This document shows, one piece after another, positions 44,525 through 56,040 of a DNA stretch of 64,000 bases. The stretch spans positions 1,294,001-1,358,000 of the forward strand of contig NW_024754732.1 of the NCBI RefSeq assembly GCF_018991925.1, read 5' to 3'. This stretch comes from Homarus americanus (lineage: Eukaryota > Arthropoda > Malacostraca > Decapoda > Nephropidae). Every line of letters starts with the position of its first letter. Position 1 is the first letter of the stretch. The notes under the pieces are model-generated. The model ran no database searches and was not told where the DNA came from. It saw only the letters and a program-made list of their open reading frames with translations. A program made the position numbers and the translations under genes.

Positions 44525-45480
44525 CATAAATAATACAAAAGTAAATTTATATGTACAGTACGTACATGTCAATATAAAAACTTTAATGGAGTTAACCAGT
44601 GATAATGGGATCTTATGAAGATGGTGCCTTAATTTATTTAATAAATTCACGAATTGACAAGGGTTCGGTAACATGGATCAAATACGCTGCACTTTACTAA
44701 TTTTGGGGTGCTGATTTCAAATAAGGCAATAAAAAATGGCAGTCACATAACATTTTTATTATATATGTGCTTATGTGGTGTAGGAATATAAGATACGTAC
44801 TTGTGTTGGTAGGGATATATTAAATGCAAGGTTAGCAATACTGAACAGCAAGTAGGAGGAAATGCTGTCCCTAACCTCACTCTAGTTGTGTACACAGCTG
44901 TGACTATATTCGCTGTGGCTGAAATTCTTTTGGTTAGCATCTCCTGGTGCGAAATTGGCGATTAACTACCGTTACTTCTGGCCCTGCGATCCCGCATACC
45001 TGCGTGCCGGCACACCATCTAGTTGGTCCCTCACCCCTTATTTTGCACATGGCGGGTGAGGGACAGTAATGTGAGAGTCAGGTACAAGTTGCGAGCACAG
45101 AAGGTGGGTTTTTGAGGTTTTACCGTGGAGTTGACAACGTCTGCTCGTGTGGTGGTGTTTTGTAGTTATAATTGCGTTGAGTTCTGTTGCATTGGTTAGT
45201 TTTTTGTTAGCGTTGCGTCGTTTTGTGTTTCTTTATTGTTTTAGTGTGTACATAATATAGCGTGTGACAGTGGACCACAAAGTTTTCCGGCCAGCCGACG
45301 GGCGATCCGACAACAATGCTCTTACTAATGTGTCTTTTTATCAGATAGGTTGTGGAAATTAATGAAGACAGGACAATGGAGAGATTACAATGCTGAGGCT
45401 GTGTCAATTCACCAAATAGTTTTGCTAGGTGTGTGGACAGTTTGTCATCAAATCTCAGTGTCGTTCCATAACAAAAATCG
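44525..45480. other. unassigned region upstream of the broken gene
   Basis: No domain recognised. It could include 5' sequence of the decayed gene that begins near 45490. Confidence 0.4.
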
Positions 45481-45489
45481 TGAAGTAAG

Positions 45490-45940
45490 CATATCATTCC
45501 TATTTTGGGTGAGATGTGGGTGATCAAGATAAAAAGTGGGCACCTCATGTGTGCTGGATAAGCTGCTACGTTAACCTAACTGAATGGATTAAAGGAAAGA
45601 AAAAGATCATGCCTTTTGCTGTTCCAGTGTTTAGCATGAACCTACCAGTCATTTTGATGACTGTTACTTTTGCCTTACCAAAACTGAAGGCTTCTCCAAG
45701 AAGAAAAAATACATAATTAAGTATCCAAATGTACCTTCGGCAATAAGGCCTATTCCTCACGGAGAAGACCTCTTTATACATACACCACCGGCTAATTTGG
45801 AAGAGCTCTCAACTTCGGATGAGGAAATTGAAGAAGAAATCCCAGAATCATCCCATGATCCTTCTCTCATTAACCAGACTTCCAATGAACCACATCTTAT
45901 AGAACAAAGTGAACTTAATTGTTACCGCAAGCAGTAATGA
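45490..45940 (+). pseudogene. N-terminal part of a broken multicopy protein of unknown function
   Basis: Reading across frame breaks gives AYHSYFG then DVGDQDKKWAPHVCW, a basic segment (WIKGKKKIMPFAVPVFSM), then DCYFC-like decayed residues. An acidic part follows with KYPNVPSAIRPIPHGEDLFI and PANLEELSTSDEEIEEEIPE. I recognise this arrangement as a multicopy invertebrate family whose members start with a Cys-containing segment and GDQDKxWAPH. Its function is unknown to me and it may be transposon-derived. At least three stops or frameshifts occur. The family continues at 47330 after an intervening MITE nest. Confidence 0.6.
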
Positions 45941-46021
45941 GTAGGATGACACATAAACAAACATTATGTCAGGCTGTAAGTCATGTCATGTTTATTGGGT
46001 GTGCCTGCCCGTGATACAGTA

Positions 46022-46883
46022 CAGGTAGTTCTGCTATAACGCGATAATTGTGTTCTTGTAAAGTATCGTGTTATAGAAAATCGCGTAATAGAAATAACAG
46101 GGCTTAGGGAGAAAATAGGGTTAGGTGCAGATTACTCGAAATCGAAAAAATTTAGTAGTTAGCCTAACACAAAGGATAGCACAGTCTAAATAAATGTTAC
46201 ATACATATCTAATAATGAAATCATACAGTAAATGTAACACTTTACTTGATGGGGGAGAAGGGTGATTTTGAGGTTGATAAAATCGAGCTTCTCTTCAAGT
46301 GTTATATCCTTTCTTTTACGATCATCACCGGGAATTCTATCACCAGAACGCTTCTTGTTGATATTCTTCTTTACTATATTCACAGTTAATACAGTGGGGT
46401 ATGCTATAACGAACGGATCCTACTACGAATATTCCTATAACGAACGGTTTTACCTATAAAATTGAGAATGCTATAACGAACGAAACTCCTACAACGAACA
46501 TAATTTAATTTTTTTTTTCTAATTTATTGTTTTATTATTACAAATATTAATGATATTCTTTATTTCAGGGGTTTAGATGCATATTTATGCACTTTTTTAC
46601 AATTTTTACAATTTTATATTATATTTTTCAGTGTTAAGTGGTTGTATTTGGGGGCCTGGAACGGATTAATCCTATAACAAACGAATGCTATAACGAACAA
46701 GGTTCTAGAACCAATTAGATTCGTTATAGCACACCCCACTGTACCACAAAATTGGAGAAATAGTAAGCAAAAATCGCGTTATAGCAAACAAGCGTTCGCG
46801 TTATACAAATATCGTTCCTAATTCATAAATCGCGTTAGAGCAAATTCGCGTTATCAAAACACGCGTTATAGCAGAACTCACTG
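46022..46883 (-). mobile_element. Tigger-derived TIR element hosting a nested MITE
   Basis: Ends CAGGTAGTTCTGCTATAACG and CGCGTTATAGCAGAACTCACTG. On the - strand (46270-46383) it keeps KKRSGDRIPGDD and RKRKDITLEEKLDFINL, the start of a CENP-B/Tigger HTH. A second MITE is inserted at 46392-46741. Without the insert the element is about 510 bp. Confidence 0.75.
46392..46741 (+). mobile_element. CAGTGGGGTATGCTATAACG-family MITE nested in another element
   Basis: 350 bp with TIRs CAGTGGGGTATGCTATAACG and TTCGTTATAGCACACCCCACTG and TA duplications. It is a shorter relative of the element at 37244-37898 without the transposase start. It sits inside the element at 46022-46883. Confidence 0.85.
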
Positions 46884-47329
46884 TATGTAGTGTGTTGAGA
46901 TGGTTGAAGATGAGAGACCTAGAGGAGGTGAGGTGTTGGGTGGTATTAAGGGAGCTTGTTTGTGTATAATCACCTGACTCAGCAGCCCTCACCCATCGAG
47001 AGAGGGTTGGGGAGGCGGCAGGGTGTATCGGCACTGTAGCTATTCAGGCCACAGAGGCAACACCTAACCTGGTTTCTCTTGAGACTTTCAACACGTAAGT
47101 TTAACTGGTACTTATTGTGTACACAGGTAGACTGTGTCCATTGCATCGTTTATCATTGTGACAACATAAAATATGGCAAATTAAGTACTCATTATAAGTG
47201 TTAAGATTAGACTAATTACATAGCTATGATTGTCATGTATGATTTAGTTTAAATACGAAATGAATTGTATCCAACAGGTTTGATCAAATTATAATATTCG
47301 AGTTCAAAGCCACAAGTTTCATTAAATCC
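46884..47329. other. spacer inside the broken gene
   Basis: About 450 bp between the MITE nest and the next recognisable coding segment. A GTAAGTTT donor-like site follows CAACAC near 47095, so part of this could be old exon and intron of the decayed gene. Confidence 0.35.
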
Positions 47330-48235
47330 TATAACCGCCCGGATGGCGGTTACATTAATGATCTTGTACGTGATCTCCGTCTGTCAAAACAGCAGGTGGA
47401 ACAATTAACATCAAGACTGCAGGAATGGAACTTTCTAGCGAAACAGGCAAGAATTTCTGTTTTTAGGAAAAGAAATATTACATAATCTACATTCTATATA
47501 TTACATAATCTACATTCTACAGTATGCAGGATTCCCTGTGTGTGTACTGATGTAAATGGACTCATGTTCGAGTTGGGAGAAAAACATGACCCAAAGGAAT
47601 GGCGGCTTTTCATAGATTCCTTCAAGTTTAGTTTGAAAGCAGTATTGTTGCATAATGTGAACCAGAAGCCCTTAGTTCCAGTAGCACATTCTGAAGGTTT
47701 GAAGGAAATACTGAGCACTATTAAATACAAGGAGTATACAATAGATGGTAGATCTGCAAAGATTTGAAGGTTATAGCCCTTCTACTCGGCCTTCAAGGAG
47801 GGTTCATGAAATAATGCTGTTTTCTGTGTTTTTAGGACAGCAGAGCAACAGACAAATACTATAACACAAAGGACTGGCCAAAGAGAGAAGAGTTTGTTCC
47901 AGGAAAAAGCAATGTTAAATATACTCCCTTGGTAGACCCAAACGATGTACTTTTACCTCCTTTACACATCAAGCTGGGACTAATGAAGAATTCTGTGAAG
48001 GCTATGGACAAACAAGGTGATGGGTTTGTGTACTTGAGGGGAAAATTCTCACAGCTCAGTGACACTAAAGTCAAAGAGGGTATCTTTGTTGGCCCACATA
48101 AGAAAGTTACTTCGTGATGATGCCTTTGAAAACAAACTGAATAAAAATGAGCTAGCTGCATGGAAATACTTCACATCTGTAGTCAAGGGGTTTCTTGGAA
48201 GCAAGAAAACTATTGCCAACTTGTAGAGGAACTCT
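47330..48235 (+). pseudogene. C-terminal part of the same broken multicopy protein
   Basis: Three segments in order. First, GGYINDLVRDLRLSKQQVEQ with SRLQEWNFLA. Second, after a frame break, TDVNGLMFELGEKHDPKEWR with LFIDSFKFSLKAVLLHN and VPVAHSEGLKE. Third, DWPKREEFVPGKSNVKYTPL, VDPNDVLLPPLHIKLGLMKN and a tail ending AAWKYFTSVVKGFLGSK. The LPPLHIKLGLMKNxVKAxDK motif is the most recognisable part of the family. Several stops and frameshifts separate the segments. Order and orientation agree with the piece at 45490-45940, so one ancestral gene or element spans both. Confidence 0.65.
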
Positions 48236-48327
48236 TAAAAACTACAAAAACTTAGGAGGCAGGATGTCCCTGAAAGTCCACCTCCTACACTCGCAATTGG
48301 ACTTTTTTCCTGAGAATCTGGGGGTGG

Positions 48328-49040
48328 TTAATTACTTTTATCCTTTTCACCACTGATTGGCTCGTTGCCGCTTGGGCGATCGGTCACGTCTCTGTTATGC
48401 ACTGTTGGCAAGTACTGGGCTTGCACCGGCTCCTGAATGTACCTGAACCTGCTCCAGTGTGGGTTAAGTCTTGTCTTGAAAGAACTCACACTCGGTGCCG
48501 TCAGAACACTTTTTGGTAGATTGTTCCAGGAATTCACAACTCTCACTCCGAAAAAATTTGCCCTCACAGTTTTCTGGACCTGCTGCTTCTTCAATCTTGA
48601 GCTGTGACCCTTTGTGGGGCGAGCGTCCGCCAGCTCCAAGTAAGGACACTCGACTGAGTAGTGCCCCTTGAGATGCTTATACACCTCAATTAGGTCACCC
48701 CTTGCCCATCTGTATTAAGCTAGGCAAGTTCAGGCACTCCAATCTCTCAGGGTAGCGGAGGTGTCGAAGTGCAGGCATCAGTCTGGTGGCCCTCCTTTGA
48801 ATATTTTCAACCAACTGACAGTCCCTAGCATATCTCGGGGACCAGACGGGGTGACAGTACTCCAGATGGGGAAGCACTTCACTCTTGAAGATCGTTACGA
48901 GGGATGGACCGTCTAGATATCTGAATGACCTTCTCATAAGACCCAATAATTTATTTGCCTGATTTACCTTCTTCTCGCAATGGCCTGACAACTTCAGCTC
49001 ATAGTCAACATACACACCTAGGTCCTTCTCACATTGTCTC
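48328..49040 (-). pseudogene. CR1-like LINE ORF2 C-terminus and tail
   Basis: A 5'-truncated non-LTR retrotransposon. From 49040 downward it encodes CEKDLGVYVDYELKLSGHCE, then RSFRYLDGPSLVTIFKSEVL, PHLEYCHPVWSPRYARDCQL and RRATRLMPALRHL. After a frame break come MYKHLKGHYSVECPYLELAD and the terminal VVNSWNNLPKSVLTAPSVSS. These motifs form the region after the RT in CR1/jockey-type ORF2. The copy is close in sequence to the one at 62.1-63.3 kb. Confidence 0.8.
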
Positions 49041-49480
49041 AAATGTGACTTTGCAGAACAGGTCGGTGAAGCATGGAGTGATATTTCTAGCATCTTGGAA
49101 ACACCCCTTCCTCCAGGGAGTGATTCTGGTGCAAGTCTGTCAAACACACTGAAGAGACTTTTACCAGCTAGTGCAGCAGTAAGAACCATACAAAAGACCC
49201 TTGCAGCAATACTATCTCTGTTTCCACACAGTATGCAAACAGAGCAGATAGTTTCACATCACAACACTATATATGATGACAGACGATCAAACATGAAAGA
49301 ATCTACAATGAAAGCACGCTTAATTGTGGCACTCAACAGTTGTGGCATAGCAGAATACGATCCATGATTTTCAGTGGCAGAATTTCTGAAGAAGAGAGAA
49401 TGCAGATATAGAGAGCCAACAGAAGCCTATCAAACAAGAAAATTTGCTGTCAAATTCTTCACCGGTGGTTCATTTTAAGA
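49041..49480 (+). pseudogene. unassigned transposase-like C-terminal remnant
   Basis: An open segment reads AASAAVRTIQKTLAAILSLF, then YDDRRSNMKESTMKARLIVA and LNSCGIAEYDP, a stop, and LKKRECRYREPTEAYQTRKF. The pattern recalls C-termini of hAT-like transposases, but I cannot assign it with confidence. The LINE at 48328-49040 abuts it and may have inserted into it. Confidence 0.3.
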
Positions 49481-50100
49481 TAGTTATTTTCTAGTATGAA
49501 ATATTACATAACTGCCACATGCTTCTATCATCTACATTCCACAAAATGTTTTGTACTTATTTGCTCTTATATTTTCAACAAATATTGTATGGTACTACTT
49601 TTACTTAACAGAAATTACTATTATTGCATCTACTGTACTGCATTCCTTAAATTCCTTTGATTTTTATATAATTATCAGCTATCTAACTATCTTTTAATAT
49701 AAATGCCAGGTATAGTACTTGGAGTCTGCCCTTTTTAGATATATGTGCCCTTTTTTTAAGTGGTCCACTTGTAAAAATTCCTTAAAAAAGTCCCTGGAAT
49801 GGAACTTGTTGAAATTGCTACTACAGATGTTAAAATGGTATATATTAGGTCATCATGAATGGGTGAAATCACAGATGTCAAGTCCATGAATGTTGAGGTC
49901 TGCCTGTAATCCTTTTATCAAGAAAATATAAAAAAAGTTTTCAGTGCATAGGTGCTTTAAAACATTTCTTTTAAATTGTAACAAGTGCCTCAAGTGCTAG
50001 AGGATATCAGTTACTATCTTAATGAAAAGTGGGTCCCAAAGGCAAGACAGCTTGTTGAGGGCAGTGCAGATACAGCATTTAAAATACTAAGCCTTTAATA
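49481..50100. other. unassigned AT-rich sequence
   Basis: No gene, domain or high-copy repeat seen. Confidence 0.5.
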
Positions 50101-50129
50101 TAGAAGGCAGCAGTATGGCTGGCACTGCA

Positions 50130-50240
50130 CTCTACCATCTTCACTTTCCCAGGTGGGTTGACTAGGACTGCTCCAGTCATGAACCAGTGACTACAAGAGG
50201 TGAATACTGTATCCACTTGGCCACTACTACACACTGTTAC
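50130..50240 (-). repeat. tRNA-derived SINE-like segment
   Basis: On the - strand GTAGTAGTGGCCAAGTGGAT gives a good A box (TGGCCAAGTGG). About 35 bases later GGTTCATGACTGG resembles a B box. No tail or target duplication was identified. Confidence 0.4.
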
Positions 50241-50469
50241 AGTGCGTGGTGAAAACAGATAAGGTAACAGTTTTGCCAATTAGTAACTGGGTTCTCTTTT
50301 ACAATTTATTAAATGTTTTATGACTGTATAAACATATGTCTGTAAGGTGAGTGCTTATATTTAGTTAGATGGCCAAAGGTTGAAAATTTTCTTAAAATGG
50401 CTCAATCTTATCAAAATCTGCAGTAATTATACTCTAATTATGTAGTACAGATAGTTTGGTTAAGAATTC

Positions 50470-50700
50470 TTACTAAGATGAAATACAATACAAACCTAAA
50501 TTTATGTACACCAACATAATAACTTATCTTTGTACTGTACTAACAAAATAAGTTATTTATGTACTGCACTGTACTAACATAATAAGTTATTTATGTACTG
50601 TACTGTACTGTACTAACATAATAAGTTATGTACTGTACTGTACTGTACTAACATAATAATTTATTTATGTACTGTACTGTACTGTACTAACATAATAAGA
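50470..50700. repeat. about 40-bp minisatellite with TGTAC repeats
   Basis: Four to five copies of AACATAATAAGTTATTTATG followed by (TACTG)2-4 TACT. The copies differ by the number of TACTG units. Confidence 0.9.
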
Positions 50701-51908
50701 AAACTCATCACAACAAGTGACTTTACATTTAATAGCACTGAAACTCCTGGGAACAATCTCCATAGTAAGATGAGATAAAACTAATATATCCCTGGTTCTG
50801 TTGATTGCTTGCACAGCACAGGTTTTCATTCTGTACAATACTTCTTTCAAGTAAATCCCATCCATATAAATATATTGTACCCAACTACATTAATGGGTCC
50901 CTTTAATAATGCATGAGCAAGATGAATGATAGTGTTCATGTTAAAACCCTTCAGCTTACACAACCACTTAATGGTATATGTAATCTGCAGGTCAATAAAA
51001 AATGACAAGTGGTCCTTATACCATAAAAAGTTAATAACAAGCACAGTACATTACATTACATCACAGAACATGAGTGTACATCACAGCACAAATCTCACAT
51101 CACTGACATACCTTCAGACAAGATTGTCAAAATATACTACCTGTAAAGTACTTCTTGTACCAGTCCTTGAGTAGTAGGAAAATACCATAATTACACCATA
51201 CTATTGAATATGTGAAACTTACAAAAATGAACATGTAATATAAAATATATCAGCTAATATATACACTGACAACTAAAATTACATCAAAGTCATCTGTTAC
51301 TGCCACATACAGCTCATCTCTTTTGTTATCATTTACAGTATATAGACTTAGTATAAACAAAAAGAATATTAACTAAATAATGTAGAGTCAATTATTAGAT
51401 GCCTAAGGTAACAATGAGAAAAACGAGACTATTACTTAACAGGCACTTGTAATACATCATTCTGTACTTCAGTGGAACAAATTATATATCTGCAGTCAAA
51501 TGCCGATTCCCATTTTCAAGGTGAGTTGATTTTTCCATAATGTTAAGTGTTACAAATTCCCACATTTTATGATAACTAGTTTTAGCACCATCCTTATCAT
51601 AGTTAAGAAAACTTAATATTAAAATTTTATAAACATTATTCACAGGAAGAATACTGAAAGTCATACCAACATGAATATCTTTGATTAATATTACATTTTT
51701 CTTCTACATTTCATCTGTAATTGCCTCAGACTTACGTTTATTGATGTGGTCCACTCTAAGTTTTGCTTTGTCTTCAAAATAGTGATCCATCCTCACTGCA
51801 GCATATTCCTGAAAGAGAAACCTTACATTAAACGGGGAAATTCTTCTTGCAAATTAAATCGGTGCTCTTCTGTAGACAGCAGTATGCCTTTAAAATGTGT
51901 CAACTGTA
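50701..51908. other. unassigned region
   Basis: About 1.2 kb of AT-rich sequence without recognisable coding or repeat signatures. Confidence 0.5.
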
Positions 51909-52552
51909 CAGTGGTCCCTCGGTTAACGAGCGCCTCGCTTAACGAGATTTCGGTTAACGATTTAACTTCCATAAGATTCTTAACTTCGGTTAACGAGCAA
52001 TCCCTCGATTAACGAGTTTTTTACGAGCCGACTACAACATGTTTTCGCTTGCATTTGGCGGTCCACCAGCTGTAGTATTAGTCCGCCAATACAGTAATCG
52101 GTTTAAGGCCTTAAATTCCTTACTATTATAGTAAATATCAAGAAGTTTATACTATTCAATAATTTTAAAAGTTTAATATTAACTTTTTTAGTCATTTTAA
52201 TAAGTATTGAACATAATTGAAGGTAAAGAAACTAGTTTCTGGGGTGCCATCCAGCCTGTTAACACACCAGACAGGCGTTAGTCTCTCTGTTTTCAGAGGA
52301 GGTAACATCTTGCTTGAGACTCTCTTCAACTAAACGCTTTTTTTCTGTGTTTCCAAGCAAATTATTGGTCATTTTGAAATATATTTTACATATTGACAAT
52401 ATATAATGCAGTGCAGTGTTGATTTAAAGAAAATAATCTTGAATTACACCAAGAGAGCTAAAATTTTATGGGTGAAATGGCGCCATGGGGTGACTTCTCT
52501 TCCACCCGAATGCCTTCTCTTCTTCCTTCTCCTCCACCCCCATTCTAATTCC

Positions 52553-52601
<49 letters not shown>

Positions 52602-52787
52602 GAGCCTTCTACATACACACCTCAAAGTAAGTGTACTTTTCTACCTTTTTTGTTGAATTTAGGCAATTTTCGGTGAGCTGGAACCAATTACCCAAAAACC
52701 CATTGAAACAATGGTTTCGGTTAACGAGTTTTTCGGTTTACGAGCAACCTGCTGGAACGGATTGTGCTCGTTAACCGAGGGACCACT
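51909..52787 (+). mobile_element. GGTTAACGA-family MITE, copy 1
   Basis: 879 bp, with TIRs CAGTGGTCCCTCGGTTAACG and CGTTAACCGAGGGACCACTG, TA on both sides. The GGTTAACGA motif is reiterated near both ends. It contains an expanded (CAT)n run (52555-52597). No transposase. Confidence 0.88.
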
Positions 52788-52904
52788 GTATCTCTGACTA
52801 TGTCCCTGGTGCCTAGGCCAATCTATAGCAATAGTACACATGCTTCCCTAGTGCAGTATGCTCCATTCCCTTACTGTTGTCTTAAAACCTTACCTTTATT
52901 TGTA

Positions 52905-54196
52905 CAGTGGTCCCTCGGTTAACGAAATTTCGGTTAACGAATTACCTTCCATAAGAATATTCAATTCGGTTAACAAAAAAAATTTGGTTAACGAATTCCC
53001 TACGACTTCCTCTCAACATGTTTTCGCTTGCTCACTAGCTGGAATATTAGTCCGCCAATACAGTAATCGGTTCTACGCCTTAAATTCATTCCCATTTGAG
53101 TAAATATCAAGAAAGTTGTACTATTCAATAATTGTCTAAGTTTTATATTACATTTTTTAGTAATTTTAACAATTATTTAACATAATTGAAGTACAGGAAA
53201 CTAGTTTTTAGTGCGCCAAACAGCCACTCAACTCACCAAACAGGCGTCAGTTTATATTGTGGGGAACCGGTTGTTTGGTTCGTACTCAGGATGGGATGGA
53301 GAAAGGAAACTCACAATGTGCTCTCTGTATACATGTTGTATTGGATGTACAATGCAGCTTGGTGCTGGGAAGTGGCAGCGTGGTTACAAGTGTGATGTAG
53401 AGAGAGAGCTGGTTGGTGAGGATGCTCAGAGGAGGACCAGCTTGTGGGTCGCCATGTTCGCCGGCGGGAGCGAGGGCCGCCAGGCAGAAGCGGAGGAGGT
53501 GGTGTTGCTTGCTGGTTGGTGTAGGTAGAAAAGAGAGAGGTCACCACGAGGTCAGGTCTTAAATAGCGGGGGTAGGCGTGGCTTAGTAGTTGACCTCTGT
53601 GATGTATGGCGGCGCTGGTTGACCCAGACCACGAGGCATACACTGAGGAAATCGCGGGGTCGGCTACTCAGCGACAAACAGCGTTTGTAGGGGAGAAATC
53701 CACTACAGTATCTCTGGTCCGTAGAGGTAACATCTTGCTTGAGACTCTCTTGAACATAAACTATTTTTACGTTTTTACAGTACAATTATTGGTCATTCTG
53801 AAATTTATTTTACATATTGACAATATATACTGCAGTGCAGTGTTGATTTAAAGAAAATAATCTTGAATTACACCCAGTGAACTTAAAATTTTATGGGTGA
53901 AATGACGGCATGAAGCATGGGGTGATTTCTCTTCCACCCCCACTTCCTTCTCTTCTCCCTTCTCCTCCACTCCCACTTCTAATTCCCATAATCATCATCA
54001 TCAACCAGGAGTTTTCTACATACACACCTCAAAGTAAGTGTACTTAACTGAATTTATTTTTACTTTGTATGATATTTTTGGTGAGCTGGAACCAATTACC
54101 CAAAATCCCATTGAAACAATGGTTTCGGTTAACGAAATTTTTGGTTAACGAACAAACTTCTGGAATGAATTGTGTGCGTTAACCGAGGGACCACTG
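52905..54196 (+). mobile_element. GGTTAACGA-family MITE, copy 2, with an inserted LTR
   Basis: The same TIRs and internal order as the copy at 51909-52787, from which it is separated by 117 bp in the same orientation. It is 1,292 bp because a 450-bp LTR (53258-53707) interrupts it. Without the insert its length agrees with copy 1. Confidence 0.88.
53258..53707 (-). mobile_element. solo-LTR-like element, copy 2, nested in a MITE
   Basis: 450 bp, on the - strand from TGTAGTGGATTTCTCCCCTA to CCGGTTCCCCACA. It matches the copy at 12236-12665 throughout. The MITE sequence resumes on both sides, which fixes the borders. TATTTAAG stands where copy 1 has its TATA-like box. The target duplication is not exact. 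Confidence 0.78.
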
Positions 54197-54339
54197 TATC
54201 CACATTTTCACCTTTTAGAATTCTAACTCTCTTACCATGACTATTTTTAGATAATTTTGATGGTCTTTCATGACCACTATACTCCCTGTACTTTATAGAA
54301 AGTCTATATAGGCCACGCTTCACTTTAACGGCTAATTGG

Positions 54340-54554
54340 TGTAGTATCTTACTTGATTTAATGGGAGAATGAGAAGCCTCATGCTGACTCTTACTCAGGT
54401 GGTTTATTGTTGTTGTTGTCGTACCACGTGCCTAACACATTCGTGATTACACAGGCCTAAACACATTCTAACTTTGGTAAGAAGTAACATAATATATAAT
54501 GTACAAGTACATATAATCAATAAAGGCAGCAAATAAACATACACATATATAACA
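54340..54554 (-). mobile_element. candidate 3' LTR of the Ty3/Gypsy remnant
   Basis: On the - strand it starts TGTTATATATGTGTATG, right after a polypurine tract (GAAAGGGAGAAAT), and ends GATACTACA. An AATAAA lies inside (AACAATAAACCACC). Length is about 215 bp. Position just past the pol remnant and TG...CA ends support the call. No second LTR was found in the window. Confidence 0.5.
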
Positions 54555-54694
54555 CTATTTCTCCCTTTCAAAAAGAAAGCATGGCTGCTACAAATCCTAA
54601 ATAAACAAAATTTACAGAATTACATATGGCAGGGAAGAAGAGAATAGAACACAACAAATATAACTTCCTAACTAAACAGTTTTGAAAGGCCTGT

Positions 54695-55270
54695 TCACAA
54701 TTCAGATAATTTGAGGTCTAATTTCATTACAGGTCTCCTAATTCTGTTTGATCTTCTAGGAATATTCCCGCCATCAAGTTTTACAGGAGTTTCACTTGCA
54801 CTCTGTGCATTATCAGTGACAGACGTGTCATCACTACAGTCAGCTGACACAGTGAGTGGATGCTGGGAAACATCATCTTTGACCTCATCACCATGATGAT
54901 CTGCAAATGTATCAAGTTTATCATCATGTTCTGGTGCTACATTCATTTCGTCATGTGCCTGAATGATGTGATCCACATGAACATATCTCAAAGAGTTCAC
55001 TAAATATGTCCAAGATCCACATACCTTGTCATTGAAACAAGTTATCACTTTGCATGTACAGTCAATTAATACAAGAAAATTGTCTGTTCCCTTATCACAG
55101 AAGTCAATGTGTACTCTTTGGAAGGGACGGGTAGGCCATTTCCAGGTATTCAAAGGTGTGCTGGGTGGCATACTCCTAACATTCTGACAAGCAGAGCACT
55201 CACGTACCATCATTTCTATTTCATCATCCAGTTTAGACCACCATACAAAACTTCTGGCCAATGCTTTCAT
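54695..55270 (-). pseudogene. Ty3/Gypsy integrase with internal deletion
   Basis: The frame gives ARSFVWWSKLDDEIEMMVRE and CSACQNVR, the second half of the H2C2 zinc-binding domain. Next come WPTRPFQRVHIDFCDKGTDN and FLVLIDCTCK, the start of the catalytic core with the first Asp. It then jumps to a C-terminal tail ending IPRRSNRIRRPVMKL. The second Asp and the Glu of the DDE triad are absent, so about 100 residues of the core are deleted. Integrase would join cDNA to the host chromosome; this copy cannot. Confidence 0.8.
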
Positions 55271-55640
55271 AGCACATACAGTATACCTGGATGTTCAAAA
55301 TGCAGTTCATTCAAAATTTGCCCTCTAAAACACTGTGGAATTAACACTCTCATACCCCACAACACACATCCCTGTTCTACTGATAATTGACATCTCCTTA
55401 AATGATACGGTTGAAGGTCTAAGGATGGACAAATCTCTGGCCATCCATTTAGTGTATATTCCAGGACTCTTCCTAACACAACATCTTTCCTAGTTTCATG
55501 AGCAATCATTCTGGAGGTGACTGGAAAATCTTCTGCTAACATGGTTACAGTATAAACCTTAGGTTCTACTCCATCATTTGATCCACAACTTGGCAACCTG
55601 GACAAAGCATCTGCATTGGAATGATCCTCTGTACTACTGC
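55267..55640 (-). pseudogene. Ty3/Gypsy RNase H end and integrase N-terminus
   Basis: Begins with DHSNADALSRLPSCG, the well-known RNase H C-terminal motif of Ty3/Gypsy pol. It continues through the linker (QPYHLRRCQLSVEQGCVLWG) to LNELHFEHPGI, the His-His half of the integrase zinc finger. A frame break near 55270 separates it from the Cys-Cys half. Reverse transcriptase sequence upstream is missing. Confidence 0.8.
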
Positions 55641-55850
55641 CTGGGAAGATATTGGAAGCATAATGTGTTGTCTAATGGTAAACCCTGCTGCCATATGGCA
55701 TCACGAAAATTGTGACCAAGTCCCAGGTTGCTGATATGACTTTCTGCCTCATTTACACACAATTGCAGGGTCTCAATTGTTTCTCTTAACATTGACAACA
55801 CAACATACATATATTTTTTTCTCACTCTTGATATTTTTTTATTTTATTTC
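55641..55850 (-). pseudogene. Ty3/Gypsy-associated fragment, copy 2
   Basis: Encodes LCVNEAESHISNLGLGHNFR and DAIWQQGLPLDNTL on the - strand. The same DNA is present at 34764-34970. It directly abuts the RNase H motif, so the retroelement has lost intervening sequence here. Confidence 0.5.
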
Positions 55851-55858
55851 TTTATGGT

Positions 55859-55934
55859 TCTTTATTATTATTATTGCAGTGTTGTTATTGTTGTTGTTGT
55901 TATTATTATTATTATTATTATTAATGCAGTGTTG

Positions 55935-55981
<47 letters not shown>

Positions 55982-56035
55982 GCAGTGTTGTTGTTGTTGT
56001 TGTTATTATTATTATTATTGTTATCATTATTATTT
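55859..56035. repeat. (ATT)n/(GTT)n microsatellite
   Basis: TTA/TTG triplet runs interrupted three times by GCAGTGTTGTT, which suggests stepwise duplication of a TGCAGTGTTG-containing block. Confidence 0.95.
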
Positions 56036-56040
56036 TAATA

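Noticed and set aside
52406..52630. Poly-His metal-binding peptide
   Set aside because: It is a frame through the (CAT)n run inside a MITE.
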